A model generated the notes under the pieces. The model was given only the letters and a program-made list of their open reading frames with translations, had not been told where the DNA came from and did not search any database. From positions 249,534 through 313,533 of the forward strand of contig JALPQD010000412.1 of the NCBI GenBank assembly GCA_023101885.1: a stretch of 64,000 nucleotides of DNA. Reading direction: 5' to 3'. This DNA is from Typhlomys cinereus (taxonomy: Eukaryota; Chordata; Mammalia; Rodentia; Platacanthomyidae). This document shows, piece by piece, positions 51,150-63,199 of this stretch (position 1 is its first letter; every line of letters starts with the position of its first letter). Position numbers and translations under genes: made by a program.

Positions 51150-51990
51150 AGAGTCGGACTTCCCCTGAAGGCCTTGTACTGAAGGCTTCGTCCTTTAGCC
51201 CATGGCTCTGTCGGGAGGTAGTAGAAACAGTGGAGAGAATGAATAGTGGTCACCAAGGATGTGCCTTCAAAGGGATAGAGGGGTCATGGGATCTTTGACC
51301 CCTTTCTGGCCTTTACTTCTTTGCCTCCTGGCGGCCATGAGGGAAGCGGGTTGCTCGACCACATGTCGTGTCACCATGACCAGCGGCCTTTGTCGCAGGT
51401 CCAAAGCAGCAGGGCCTATTAATCCTAGTCTGGAAATTCTGAAACTGTGAGTTCCAATAACCCTTTTTGTCTTTTTAAAAATATTTATTATATTTTTTTG
51501 CCTAATTATACAAGCTCAGTAGGTATCCCTTCTTCTCCCTCCCCCTCCCTTTCTCCCCCTTCCCACCGCCCTTCACCCCTTTTCCTTCCCTCCTCCTCTC
51601 TTGGTGCTTCCTGCTTTCCCCCTCCCATCCTCCGGAGCATCTGTTTATGTGGACACTGAACCTCCCTCCGAGTCGTCTACACTAGCGAGGGTTCAGGACT
51701 CAGTGGCATAGCTTGGGGCCCCTTCTTGGGCTGCCCGCTAGCATGGGACTCTATTATGACTGTTTAACCCCTTGCCTCTAAGGATCCTACTGCCTGGAGC
51801 CTTCTCCCTTGTGATCCCTCCTAGACTTTGAGGGAGGGGTTTGTTGACATGTCAGCCATTGTGCAGGTCAGGCAGGGTCCAATCACATTGTGATTCTATT
51901 CTGGCTGCTGCAGCCCTGACTTGTGCCTTTTTGTTTTTGTAAATTGATTGCCTCTGGCATTTGCTTACACCAATAGAAAGTTGACTAACA
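51150..51990 (+). repeat. MaLR-like LTR interrupted by an L1 fragment
   Basis: 5' part to ~51470 (GAAACTGTGAGTTCCAATAACC) and 3' part from ~51935 (GCATTTGCTTACACCAATAG to GTTGACTAACACA) rejoin across the L1 insertion. Confidence 0.5.
51471..51925 (-). mobile_element. L1 3'-end fragment, older subfamily
   Basis: T/A-rich tail at left (CTTTTTAAAAATATTTATTA), then TACAAGCTCAGTAGGTATCC and a polypyrimidine block. CCTTTTTGT at 51462-51470 and 51926-51934 is the target duplication. Confidence 0.8.
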
Positions 51991-53007
51991 CACCATAAAA
52001 AGTTTTTTTTTTTTTATTTCAGCTCATACAAACTTATTAGGTACACCAGTTCCCTCCCTTCCTCCTCCCCCCCCCCCCCCGTATCTCCTGCTCCCCCTCC
52101 CCACCCCCTCCCTCCCCATCCCCCAGTGCCTCCCGCCCCAATTCCCAGAGAGTCCTTTCTTGTGCATGTCTGATTTTCCTCTGGGCCCTCCTCTCCGAAG
52201 ACGTACAAGGACCCAGTGGCCTTTCCCTGAACCCTTTCCCGTGTTCCCCTTAGGTATAGGAACACTGCTGTGGCTGCCAATCCTTGACCTCCAAGGATCT
52301 TGTGCCTTTAGCAGATGCTAGACTTTGTGAGGTCAACAGTGTGTTGGACAATGCGCAGGGCATGCAAAGTCCAATTATGATTGCTTCAGCCCTAACTAGT
52401 ATAGAGTATCTTATATATCATTGTTCCTCCCATCCTTTTGCTCTTACACTCTTACCGCCCCCTCTTCCGCAAATTTCCCTGAGCTTCAAGATGGGGAGAG
52501 ATTAAGCTGGCCTAGTTCTAGGTGGTTGATATAGAGTCTCTGAAGTTCTGGATTGTGGTTTGTTGATTTACTTTTGCAGTTTTGCTGCTTCTGCAATGCC
52601 CTTCACTCCATCCTGGTGGGCATTGTATGTTACCCCCTGGCCAGAGACAAAAAGCTGTTAGAGTCTTGTGATAAAAGCACATTCAAAGGTAGATGTAATA
52701 AAAGTGGGAAACCATACTAAGGGAGGGGTCTATCACCCATTTGCAAAATGGTTACTTTTTATCTGCCAGATTATATGCCCTCCTCTTCTGGTGAGATCAC
52801 ACTCCCTCAGTAGTAAATGATCAGGAACAAAAGTCTGTGAACTTAATCAGATGTCTAATTACTTATTTGGGTCCTTGGTGGAGGCCTATTTTCCCTGCTG
52901 TAACATGGTCCCTTCTCTCCTTGTTTCTGGTGTGGCCCTCCTACCCCATCCCTCCTGTTCATAATCCTTGCAATTACTGTCTCTAGGTGGGCTGGGTGGG
53001 TTTGGTA

Positions 53008-56000
53008 CTAGGAGCCACCTATTAGGGAGTGCATACGGCACTTAATTTTCTGGGTCTGGGATACTTCGCTTAATATAATTGTTTCTAATGACATCCATTT
53101 CCCGGCAAATTCCAGTAATTCATTATTTTTGATGGCTGAGTAGTACTCCATTGTATAGATGTACCACAGTTTCCTTATCCACTCGTCAACTGTTGGACAT
53201 TTAGGTTGATTCCATGACTTTGCTATTGTAAACAGTGCTGCTATGAACATGGTTGTGCTTGTGCTATCGAGGTGAACCTCTGCTGTATGGGGGGTTATTC
53301 CCAAAAGTGGAATAGCAGGGTCATATGGCATTTCAATCTTTAATTTCTTTAAGAATCTCCAGACGGCTCACCAGAGTGGCTGTATGAGCCTGCATTCCCA
53401 CCAGCAATGTAGGAGAGTTCCCCTCTCTCCACATCCTCTCCAACATTTGTTGTTGTTTGTATTGTGGATTTTTGCCATCCTGACCGGGGTGAGATGATAT
53501 CTCAGGGAAGTTTTGATTTGCATTTCACTGATGGCTAAGGAAGTGGAGCATTTTTTCAGATATTTGTTAGACATTTTAATTTCATCACTGGTAAAGTTTC
53601 TTTTAAGTTCCAGGGCCCATTTTTTAATTGGGCCATTGGTTTCCTTGGTGTTTAGTCTTCTAAGTTCTTTGTACACTCTGGACAGCAGAGTTCTATCAGA
53701 TGTGTGATTAGTGAAGATTTTCTCCCATTCTGTGGGTTGCCTTTGAGCTCGTGTTATAATCTCTTTATCTGAACAGAAGCTTTTTAATTTCACAAGATCC
53801 CAACTGTTGAGAGTTGGTAGCAGTGACTGTGCCATTGGATGTCTGTTTAGGAAATGTTGGCCTAGCCCAGTCACCTCGAGGGAGTTCCCTATCCTTTCAA
53901 CTATAGTTTTTATAGTCTCTGGCCTGATATCAAGGTCCTTGATCCATTTGGAATTAAGTCTTGTACATGGTGACAAGTACGGGTCCAGCTTTAATCTTCT
54001 GCATGTGGAGATACAGTTTTGCCAGCACCATTTGTTGAAGATGCTGTTCTTTTTCCATTGTATTCTTTGGGCCCCTTTGTCAAAGACCAAATGGCTGTAA
54101 CTTTGTGGGCTTATATCTGGGTCTTCAATCCTTATCCATTGATCTGTGTGTCTATTTTGGAGCCAGTACCAGGCTGTCTTTATAACTATGGATTTGTAGT
54201 ATAGACTTAGGTTTGGTATGGTAATACCTCCAGCTGTGTTTTTGTTACTCAGGATTGTTTTTGCTATCCTGGGTCTTTTGTGCCTCCATATGAACTTTGA
54301 GATTGTTTGGTCAACTTCTTTGAAGAATTGCTTTGGGATTTTGATTGGTATAGCATTGAATCTGTATATTGCCTTTGGTAGGATGGTCATTTTTACGATG
54401 TTGATTCTGCCAATCCAGGAACAAGGGAGGTCTTTCCACCTTCTGGTGTCTTCTGCTATTTCTTTCTTTAGGGTTTTAAAGTTTTCATTGTAAAGGTCTT
54501 TTACCTCCTTAGTTAGGTTTATACCAAGGTATTTCATTTTTTTTAGGGGTTATAGTAAATGGTATTGTTTCTCTCAAGGCTTTTTCACTTCTTTCATTCT
54601 GGGCATATAGGAAGGCCTCTGATTTTTGCACATTTATTTTGTATCCTGCCACCCTGCTGAACTTCTCAATTAGTTCCAGGAGCTTCCTGGTGGAGTTTTT
54701 GGGATCACTCAGGTATAAGATCATGTCATCTGCAAATAGGGATAGCTTGACTTCTTCCTTGCCGATTTGAATCCCTCTTATGTCCCTTTCTTGTCTTATG
54801 GCTTCAGCTAAGACTTCAAGTACAATATTGAATAGAAGTGGTGAGAGTGGACAGCCTTGTCTAGTTCCTGATCGAAGTGGGAATGATTCCAATTGTTCCC
54901 CATTGAGCATAATCCTTGCTGTGGGCTTGTTGTATATAGCTTTTATTATATTGATTAAGGTTCCTTCCATTCCCACTGTCTCTAGCGTTTTGATCATAAA
55001 AGGCTGTTGGATCTTGTCAAAAGCTTTTTCTGCATCTATCGAGAGTATCATGTGGTCTTGGACTTTGGACTGGTTTACATTATGAATTACATTTATTGAT
55101 TTGCGTATGTTGAACCAACCTTGTGTGCCGGGATGAAGCCTACTTGGTCCCCATGAATGATCTTTTTAATATGTTTTTGAATCCGATTTGCTAAGACTTT
55201 GTTGAGAATCTTTGCGTCTGTGTTCATCAGGGAGATCGGCCTATAGTTTTCTTTTTTAAGTGAATCTTTATTAGGTTTTGGGATTAAGACAATATTAGCT
55301 TCATAGAAGGAATTTGGTAATGTTCCTTCCTTTGCTATTTGATGGAACAATTTAAGGAATATTGGTGTTATTAACTCCTTAAATGTCTGGTAGAACTCTG
55401 TGCTGAATCCATCTGGTCCAGGACATTTTTTAGTGGGAAGATTCAAGATTACTTCCTCAATTTCCTTATATGTTATAGGACTATTTAAATAATTCACAAC
55501 TTCCTGATTCAATTTAGGTAAGTTGTGTTTACTTAGAAATTCATCCATCTCTTTTGTGTTGTCAACTTCACAGAGTATAAGTTTTTGAAATATGATGTTA
55601 TAATTCTCTGGATTTCTTGGGTATCAGTAGTGATAACTCCATGTTCATTTCTAATTTTGTTAATTTGGGTTTTCTCTCTCTTGCTTTTGGTTAGTTTAGC
55701 TAGGGGTGTATCAATCTTGTTGATTTTTTCAAAGAACCAGCTTTTGATTGGTTGATTTTTTCTATCGTTTCTTAATCTCGATTTCAGATATTCTCCCCTT
55801 ATTTTGCTAATCTCCTCTCTTCTACTGCTTTTGGGATCAGATTGCTCTAGTTTCTCTAAAGCTTTAAGCTGCATTGTTAAGTTGTTTATTTCTGATGTTT
55901 CCATTTTTTTGACGTAGGCATTAAGAGCTATGAACTTACCTCTTAGAACAGCTTTCATTGTGTCCCAGAGATTTTGGTAAGTTGTATTTTCGTTATCATT

Positions 56001-56825
56001 CACTTTCAGGAGATCTTGAATTTCCTTTTTAATTTCTTCCTGAATCCAGTTCTCATTCAGCATCATAGTGTTAAGTTTCTAGGAGTTAGTGTATTTTCTC
56101 TTGTTTGATGTGTTGTGGATGTCCAGCTTTAGGCCGTGGTGGTCTGATAGGGCACAGGTTAGAATTTCAACTTTCTTGTATATGTGTAGATTCATTTTGT
56201 GGCCCAATATGTGATCTATTTTGGAGAAAGTTCCGTGTGCTGCTGAGAAAAATGTGTATTCTTTGGTGCGTGGGTGAAAAGTTCGATAGAGATCTGTAAG
56301 GTCCATTTCTTTCAGGGTTTGATTAAGGTCCAAAGTGTTTCTGTTAAGCTTTTGACCTGTTGATCTATCCCATGTTGAGAGGGCGGTGTTGAAGTCCCCA
56401 AGAATTATGGTTTGGGGGTTGATTTCTTGCTTTAGACGCTGTAGGGTTTTCTTAATGAATGTGGAGGGGCCCGTATTGGGTGCATATATGTTCAGTATTG
56501 TGAAGTCTTCCTGGTGAATTGTACCTGTGACTAAAATGTAGTATCCATCCGTGTCTCTTATAATTTTCTTTGGTTTGAAATCCACTTTGTCTGATAGCAT
56601 AATGGCTACCCCTGCCTGTTTTCTGCTTCCATTTGCTTGTAGAATTGTTGACCAGCCTTTTATTTTTAGAGCGTGCCTATCTTTTGTGGTGAGATGGGTT
56701 TCCTGCAGGCAGCAGATTGATGGATTGTGATTTTTAATCCAAGTTTGTAATCTGTGTCTCTTGATCGGTGAATTAAGTCCATTAACATTTAGTGTTATAA
56801 TGGAGAAACTATTAATTCCAGACAT
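53008..56825 (-). pseudogene. L1 ORF2 (endonuclease/reverse transcriptase), disrupted
   Basis: The endonuclease domain begins at 56825 (SIITLNVNGLNSPIKRHRLQ; GDFN; SDHHG). The reverse-transcriptase catalytic block [12 protein letters not shown] lies at ~54735, and the Cys-rich C-terminal region ([18 protein letters not shown]) near 53400. Lesions visible: TAG at ~56079, frameshifts near 55545, 55090 and 54530, and a TGA near 53366. The protein end IKCRMHSLIGGS is intact. Confidence 0.93.
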
Positions 56826-56875
56826 TTATTATGTTTAGTAGCTTTTATAAGTATATTCCTTCGCTTTTAATGGTG

Positions 56876-57942
56876 TTATATTTGCCTTCTGTTCTCCTGG
56901 ATATGCCTGTTTTTTTCTTCACGCTTGAGTATCATTTCTAGCATTTTTTGAAGGCCTGGTTTGGTGGACATGTATCCCTTAAAGTTGTCTTTGTGCTGGA
57001 AAATTTTTCTTTCTCCCTCGATCATGACAGATAGTTTTGCAGGGTAAATCAGCCTGGGTTGACATTTTTGCTCATTCAATACTTGAGGTATGTCTCTCCA
57101 AGCTCTTCTTGCTTTTACTGTTTCGACTGATAAGTCATTTGTTATTTTAATAGGTTTACCTTTAAAAGTGACTTGTTTTTTCTCCCTTGAAGCTCTCAGC
57201 ACCAGTTCTTTATCTTGAATGTGGAGTGTTTTAACTATTATTTGCCGAGGCATGCTTCTATTTTGGTCGTATCTGTTTGGGGTGCGGAATGCCTCTTGTA
57301 TATGGATGGGCCTCTCTTTTTTTAGATGAGGAAAGTTTTCCTTGATGATCGTTTGAAAAATTTCCTCAGGGGTGGTATTTGAGATTCTTGCTCTGGTATT
57401 CCATGAATACGCATGTTAGGCTTCTTCAGGGTGTCCCATATCTCCTGGATATTTCTCTCAAGTATCTTTTTGGCTTTAACAACCTCTTCCATTGAGCTGG
57501 TTAGTACTCCCGCTTTATCTTCAAGGTCTGAAATTCTGTTTCTGCTTCCTTAGTTCTGTTGATTAGACTCTCTGTGGCGTTCTGGGTGAAGATAACTTGT
57601 CTTTTAGCTCAGTTTTAAACTCTGCTTGAGTTTGTTTTAACTGCTGTATGCCACTTTTTGTTTCTTGCACTGTTTTCTCAACTCCTCCAGATGTCTGTTG
57701 TGTTCCTCTTCAAAGCGATTGATTCGATTATATAATTCCTCCCTGATTTCCTCTTTCATAGTATTGAACATGGTAATGATCATATTTTGAAAGACCTTAT
57801 CCTGGGTGAGGCTTTCTTGGCCTTTTTCCGCGGGTTTGTTCTTGTTGGAGTCTAACATTATGGGATTAATTTCTTCAGTGGGAAATTTGTTTACTTGAGT
57901 GTTGCTTCTCATGGATTTGCACTTTGACTTTGGCATTGTCAT
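56876..57942 (-). pseudogene. L1 ORF1, disrupted
   Basis: RNA-binding chaperone of the L1 particle. The start at 57942 reads MTMPKSKCKSMRSNTQVNKF with a following coiled coil (EEIREELYNRINRFEEE). The C-terminal domain (KGKPIKITNDLSVETVKARR) resumes in an open frame from 57253. The ~380 bp between contain stops or frameshifts. Confidence 0.88.
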
Positions 57943-57984
57943 TTTAACTCTTAAGATCTCTCAATTTCACTAAACTGAATTATT

Positions 57985-58317
57985 TGGCCTGGGGTCCTGG
58001 TGGGCGGGGCCCGAACGGGGACTTACCTAGGGCGTGGGGTGAGGCCCGGCTGGATCTCGCGTACGCGTCCCGACCCGTGGAGCGGGGTGGGGTGAAAAGG
58101 GAGGATGGGCGCGTCGGCGTGGAGCTATTTAACCCGAGGGCAGCTGGGGCGGGGCCCGGGCGCAGGGGGAGGTCCTCCTCGTCCCTCGGCCCCCGCGCGG
58201 CTCCGGCTGGATGGTGGGAGTCGGAGCTGGGTCCCTGTGGGCTGATCTGGGGTCCTAGGGCGCGGGGTGAGGCCCGGCTGGACCGCACGCATCCCGACCG
58301 GCGGAGCGGGGTGGGGT
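57985..58317 (-). promoter_or_regulatory. L1 monomeric 5' UTR promoter
   Basis: Two copies of a block around GGGGTGAGGCCCGGCTGGA and GGAGCGGGGTGGGGT (58031-58096 and 58256-58317) lie 225 bp apart, so one whole monomer and a truncated second precede ORF1. It is GC- and CpG-rich, as in mouse L1 monomer promoters, though of different sequence. Confidence 0.85.
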
Positions 58318-58584
58318 CCATAAAAGGTTGAAAAGCACAGGCAGTAGTGGAATGGCGCGTGGCTAACCTAAACCACATTTCTTGGGTTGGTGAAAGGAAT
58401 TTATTTTCTGGGAAACTACAAATGGCTGCAGTAGAATGAAGCGTGCTCAGTACTGGGGAGCACTACTTGCCAGTGAAATGAGCCGGAAAGATCTAGAAGT
58501 CGGGCAGAAATGGGAAAAGGCACAGAAGAGAAGCAGCAGACAGAGATGGCTTTGACCGGGGTACATCAGGAATGAGATCCGTGC

Positions 58585-58930
58585 TGTCATGGTGTGAATG
58601 TGAGCTGCCCCCCAAGGGCTCGTGTGTTTGCATCCTTAGCTGCTGTTAGCGTCTGGGAAGTTGTAGCAACTTTAGGAGGCGGAGCCTTGCTGGAGGAAAG
58701 CACATCCCAGGGGACGAGCCTTGAGGTTTGCCCCCCCACACTTCTTGTTGTCTCTGCCTCCATGGTGGCCGCCGTGACCTGAACCAGTCTCTAGCTTCTG
58801 CCTCCAGCCATGTCTCCCGCTATGTCATTCCCACCGTGACGAACTCTACACCCTGAGGAATCATAAGCTACACCAATCTCCCTTCCCTCTCCTCCCCCCT
58901 TAACCTGTGTTTGAGGGGTGTCTTCAGCAG
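58585..58930 (+). repeat. MaLR-like LTR, first of two in tandem
   Basis: GTCATGGTGTGAATGTGAGC, AACTTTAGGAGGCGGAGCC and CATAAGCTACACCAATCTCCC follow one another as in MTE/ORR-type LTRs. Confidence 0.6.
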
Positions 58931-58949
58931 CAGCCTAAGGAAAAGTAGC

Positions 58950-59293
58950 TGACATGGCTTGAAATGTGCCTGCCCTCCCCCAGCAGGCTCATAGGTTTGA
59001 ATCTTCTGCTTGGGAAGATTATGGCGCCTTTAAGAGGCGGAGCCCTGCTGAAGAAGCCATCACAGGGGATGGGCCTAACATGGATTAGTTCCACCCTACT
59101 TTTGGGAGAGGTCTGCTCTTGCAATTGGCAGTTTTGCAGCTCTCAGCCTTCATGAACCACGTGACTTAGGCCGCCTCCAGCTTCTGCCAGCCGGCCATGC
59201 CTCTTCCACCATAATGGAACTATAAGCCGAACAAATCTCCCTTAAGTTGCTTGACTTTGGGTGTTTGTCACAGCAACACAAAGAGTAACGAGT
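58950..59293 (+). repeat. MaLR-like LTR, second of two in tandem
   Basis: CTGACATGGCTTGAAATGTG, CTTTAAGAGGCGGAGCCC, TATAAGCCGAACAAATCTCC and GTTTGTCACAGCAACACAAA. It is clearly related to the copy just before it. Confidence 0.65.
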
Positions 59294-60639
59294 ATAGTGA
59301 TAAGGATACCAGTCGGGCTGGGACAGCTTTGAGAAGCCTTCTGTGGCTGTGTCCTGAGGCTGTGTGCAGGAGTGAGGAGGGATAAAGAAGCCCTTATGTG
59401 ATTGAGCACGGCGGACATGTGGCCCCCAGCACTGGAAGCCTGGGGGCTGATGAGACGCTGGCATGCCCACCTCACCTAGACACTGGGGCTTTGAAGAAGG
59501 AAGAGCCCTTCCCGGGGCTGGAGCTCCCCCCCCCCCACTGTAATAGGGGTTCCCTTGGACAGTACTCATTTACAGTGCAGAGAAAATGCAGCTGAAGAAA
59601 CAGGACTTACGTGAAGGGGATGGACTTAGGTTTCAAATAGATAAGCAAGTCCTAGGGGGAAAATCAAGAATCCGCAAGTCTTGAAATGTTGGTATAAAGA
59701 CCAACTAATCACTCTGAAAGTATGAGAAGATTGCAATGTACAGGAATGGGCTGGGGGTCCAAGGAGTCCTCAGAAGTGGGAGAAGGTGCTTGCTTTTCAT
59801 TCAAGAACCTAGCCTGGGCGGGGTCTCATGGGGAGAAACCCCAGGACCGGCTGGCCTGAGGGTTGCTGGGGTGTTTTTCCAATTTGACCTGCAGGGTGTG
59901 TGAATGATGCACCTCAAATCTAGAGTCGATCTGCTTGTGTGTGGTCGTACTGTAAGGGTGTTAATAGCTGTCTGTGCCAGTTAGTCTTTTGGGGCAGGGG
60001 GTTAAAACAAGGCTTTGTACATGCTGAGCTCTGTTCCCGCCTGAATCATTTTAAATCAGGGATGGCAATGAACCCCAACATTTTACTGGGCTGGGATGGA
60101 GCTCAGTATAGAACAGGTGCCAATTACTCACTAAGCCCGGGACTCGATATTCAGAACAATAATCATTTTGTTGTAAGTTCTTTTTTTTTTTTTAAAGGAA
60201 GCAGTTTTAATAACAAAATACAGAATTCTTTCCTGTCCCAGTGTGTTTATCAGAGCTGCCAACATGACAAGACCTGGAATCCTTATAGTAAAATGACATA
60301 CGGAGTCCAGAGACCAGAGAAACAAGGTTAATTCACACCAATGTTTCACCTAAATGAACTCCTTGTTTTCCAAAGACGGGACACTACTCTTGGGTGGTCT
60401 TGCTATTCTACAGTGTAATTTCTGGCCTTGAGAATTCTTACCCAAACTCCTGCTCTCCACAGGTGGCCCCTTCTGGCAAACTAGATTACAGAAGTGGAAA
60501 GCAGGGCAAAGGAAACAATGTTCACTCCAAACAAAACATTTCACATGAAGGGTCCAACTTTGGAATAACTTGGGAGATGGGCTTCTAGCGTGCTGGTGTG
60601 GAATTATCTTGATGAGGTGACTTGGGGGTGGTCCATTCC
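59294..60639. other. Intergenic, nothing firm
   Basis: Short ID-like blocks near 59985-60050 (reverse) and 60085-60160 (forward); otherwise no recognisable feature. Confidence 0.35.
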
Positions 60640-60783
60640 CCTGGCTGGGATTCTGCTCGGTAGAAAGGAAGAACTGAACTGTGAATAGGTGATCATTTAT
60701 TTTATTGTGAATGCAAACCTTTCATCCCTTCAGTTGTTTTTGTTAGGTATTTTATCGAAGCAACAAGAAACGTTAACTGACAC
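60640..60783 (+). repeat. MaLR-like LTR 3' fragment
   Basis: CAGTTGTTTTTGTTAGGTATTTTATCGAAGCAACAAGAAACGTTAACTGACACA resembles an LTR 3' end in pattern (shown in pieces: TTGTTAGGTATTTTATCG; AACGTTAACTGACACA). Confidence 0.4.
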
Positions 60784-61087
60784 ATCCAATATGTATGCTC
60801 TTTCTGATGTTTATGGGATTGTTCTTAAATTCATTGAGCATTCTCTCTCTCTCTCTCTCTCAAGAAAAAAGAGCTAAAAACAAGTCAGCTCTTATTGATG
60901 CTGGGCATTTTCTGCCTAAAACAGATTTCTAAGCATGTGCTGAGGATTCCACTATTTCCTAGTGAAAAAATAATCAATATTAAGGTTTGTCTATTAAAAC
61001 TTTTAAAGTCCATAAAAGGTAATCATGCACTGCTACACACAAATACAGTGCTTCTTATGTTTTAATAAATCATCGTTTTTGGCATGC

Positions 61088-61120
61088 ATGACTGTGTGTG
61101 TGTGTGTGTGTATGTGTGTG

Positions 61121-61165
<45 letters not shown>

Positions 61166-61366
61166 CTGTGTATCAGAGGGCACTGCGTGTGCCTATGGAA
61201 GCTCAAGGGTGATTTCAAGAATCATTCTACGTTGCTCTGCCTCCTTTTTGCTTTTCTCTGAAGTAACCCAGACTCTGCCTTCCCGAACCAGAAATGTAGG
61301 CCTCCCCCATTTCCACATGGTGTTTTTTGTATGGTAGAAACTTAACCCTGAGCCAGCTCTCTAGCC
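61088..61366 (-). repeat. (CA)n-tail SINE
   Basis: TG run with TATG and TATATA breaks (61094-61163), GTGTATCAGAGGGCACTGCG and a shortened head CTGAGCCAGCTCTCTAGCC. Confidence 0.8.
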
Positions 61367-61384
61367 TTAATTAATCACTTTTAA

Positions 61385-61500
61385 AAAGTCATACAGAGGC
61401 TGGAAGTTGAGGACAGTGATGGAGAGGGTGCCTTGAACTTCATCCCCAGCCCTGCAAAAACAAAACAAAATGAAGCAAAATAAAACAAAAGAGGACCAAA
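61385..61500 (+). repeat. ID-like SINE
   Basis: GAGGCTGGAAGTTGAGGACAG, TTGAACTTCATCCCCAGCCC, then an AAAACAAAACAAAATG tail. Confidence 0.5.
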
Positions 61501-61502
61501 GT

Positions 61503-61690
61503 GGGCTGGTGAGATGGCCCAGCCAGTGAAGGCACTTGCAACCAAGCCTGAAGATCTCAGTTCAATCCCCAGCCCCTGCATGGTGAAAGGAGAGGACTGA
61601 TTCCCACTAGTTATCCTCTGACTCCCATACATGGATAGCACACACAGGTAGACACACACACGCACACTAAATACATGTAAAAAGTTAAAA
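61503..61690 (+). repeat. B2-like SINE
   Basis: GGGCTGGTGAGATGGCCCAG head, ATCTCAGTTCAATCCCCAGC (B box) and TTATCCTCTGACTCCCATAC; the closest match to classical B2 in the window. Confidence 0.78.
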
Positions 61691-61911
61691 ATAACACCAA
61701 CAATATGACATACTAAGTCTGAGAAGATGCAACTCAAAAAAAAAATCATCCATTTTTAGCTGCTCTCTGTTGCTAGGATTACTGTCCCTTATTTTTGGGG
61801 GAATGCTAGGGACTCTTATCAAATTTTAAATCAAATATATTTCTTAATTTTTGGATTTCTAAAACAACTTTGTTGAGCTATACGGGGAAACACATTAAAA
61901 CTCATCTGGGG

Positions 61912-62190
61912 ACTGGAGAGGTAGCTTAGGGGTTAAGACTCTGCCTCGAAAACAGAAGGTCCTGAGTTCAGATCCCAGGTGTCACATAAAAAAAAAAAAA
62001 CCTGTCGGGCAGAAGGGCAGCAGTTTGCATTTCCAGCCCTAATGGGTGGAGCCTGGGAAATCCCAGAGTGAACCAAACAGGAGGTAGAAACAATCCAGGA
62101 TGATTTTCCGAAGTCACCCTTGGTCCTCCAGAGGGACATACAGTGCTCTCTGACACATGTGTCCCCCCAACACACACACACACAAAATTT
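61912..62190 (+). repeat. (CA)n-tail SINE
   Basis: GGGACTGGAGAGGTAGCTTAG head; an A-run splits the body at 61988-62001; short CA tail ending ACACACACAC. Confidence 0.82.
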
Positions 62191-62234
62191 ATAAAAAAAC
62201 TCATGTGCTTATAGTATATAGCTGCAGAGATGTG

Positions 62235-62476
62235 TGTGTCTTTGAGCTCGTATGTCCATGTGTATCAGAGGGCGCTCTAGTGTGAAAGCCCACGGTTGAC
62301 CTTGGGAACCATCCTGGATTTCTTTTTCTCTTGGTTTGCTTTGCTCTGGAGTTTCCTAGGCTCTGCCTTCTGGGGCCAGAAGTGCAGGTCGATTCCATTT
62401 ATGCTCTTTCGTGACATCTGGATCCTTTTGCTTATGAGGCAGAGGCTTTAAACTATTGAGCCACGTCTCCAGCCAG
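62235..62476 (-). repeat. (CA)n-family SINE, tailless
   Basis: GTGTATCAGAGGGCGCTCTAG to GAGCCACGTCTCCAGCC. It lies tail-to-tail with the preceding plus-strand copy. Confidence 0.75.
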
Positions 62477-62599
62477 TTGGAGAGTCTTTGTATGAAGTTG
62501 ACTTGTGGTGGGACCACCAGAGTAAGACCACAAGAAGGACAGCGACCATATCTGTCACACCTAGACACTCCCTGTGTCTGTTTGTAATTTATCCCTTGC

Positions 62600-62850
62600 T
62601 CCATGCCTGTCTTTGTCTATCCCCTCACAACCACCGAACTGTTTTCTGTCACTGTGGTTAGTTTGCATTTTTCTTGATTTTTATATAGATGGACTTGTTC
62701 AATAGTCATCCTTTTGTATAGAGATGGTTGACTTATTTCAGAATAGATATTTTGAGATTCATATATTTTGTTTTATATTTCACTATACATTTCTTTTTAT
62801 TGCTGGTCCATTGCATATAGACCTATCAGCTCTGTCTATCTCTATTTCTA

Positions 62851-62889
<39 letters not shown>

Positions 62890-62929
62890 TTATCTATCTA
62901 TCTATCTAATCTCTACCTAGCCATCTCTA

Positions 62930-62987
<58 letters not shown>

Positions 62988-63019
62988 CCTACCTATCTAT
63001 CTCTACCTAGCCATTTCTT

Positions 63020-63091
<72 letters not shown>

Positions 63092-63127
63092 CCTACCTAC
63101 ATACCTATTTATCTCTACCTAGCCATC

Positions 63128-63199
<72 letters not shown>

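Larger units (their letters stand above)
52003..58317 (-). mobile_element. Full-length L1 retrotransposon, inactive
   Basis: 6.3-kb L1 in order (minus strand): 375-bp GC-rich 5' UTR with tandem monomers, ORF1 (57942 to ~56876), ORF2 (56825 to ~53008), a ~1-kb 3' UTR with a G-rich polypurine tract and a poly(A) tail (plus T-run 52003-52015). Flanks CCATAAAAAG (51993-52002) and CCATAAAAGG (58318-58327) are the target duplication. Both ORFs carry stops and frameshifts, so it cannot move by itself, but it is well preserved and fairly young. Confidence 0.95.

Noticed and set aside
53513..55085. Plus-strand frames of 60-100 codons across the L1
   Set aside because: Shadows of L1 ORF2 on the opposite strand.
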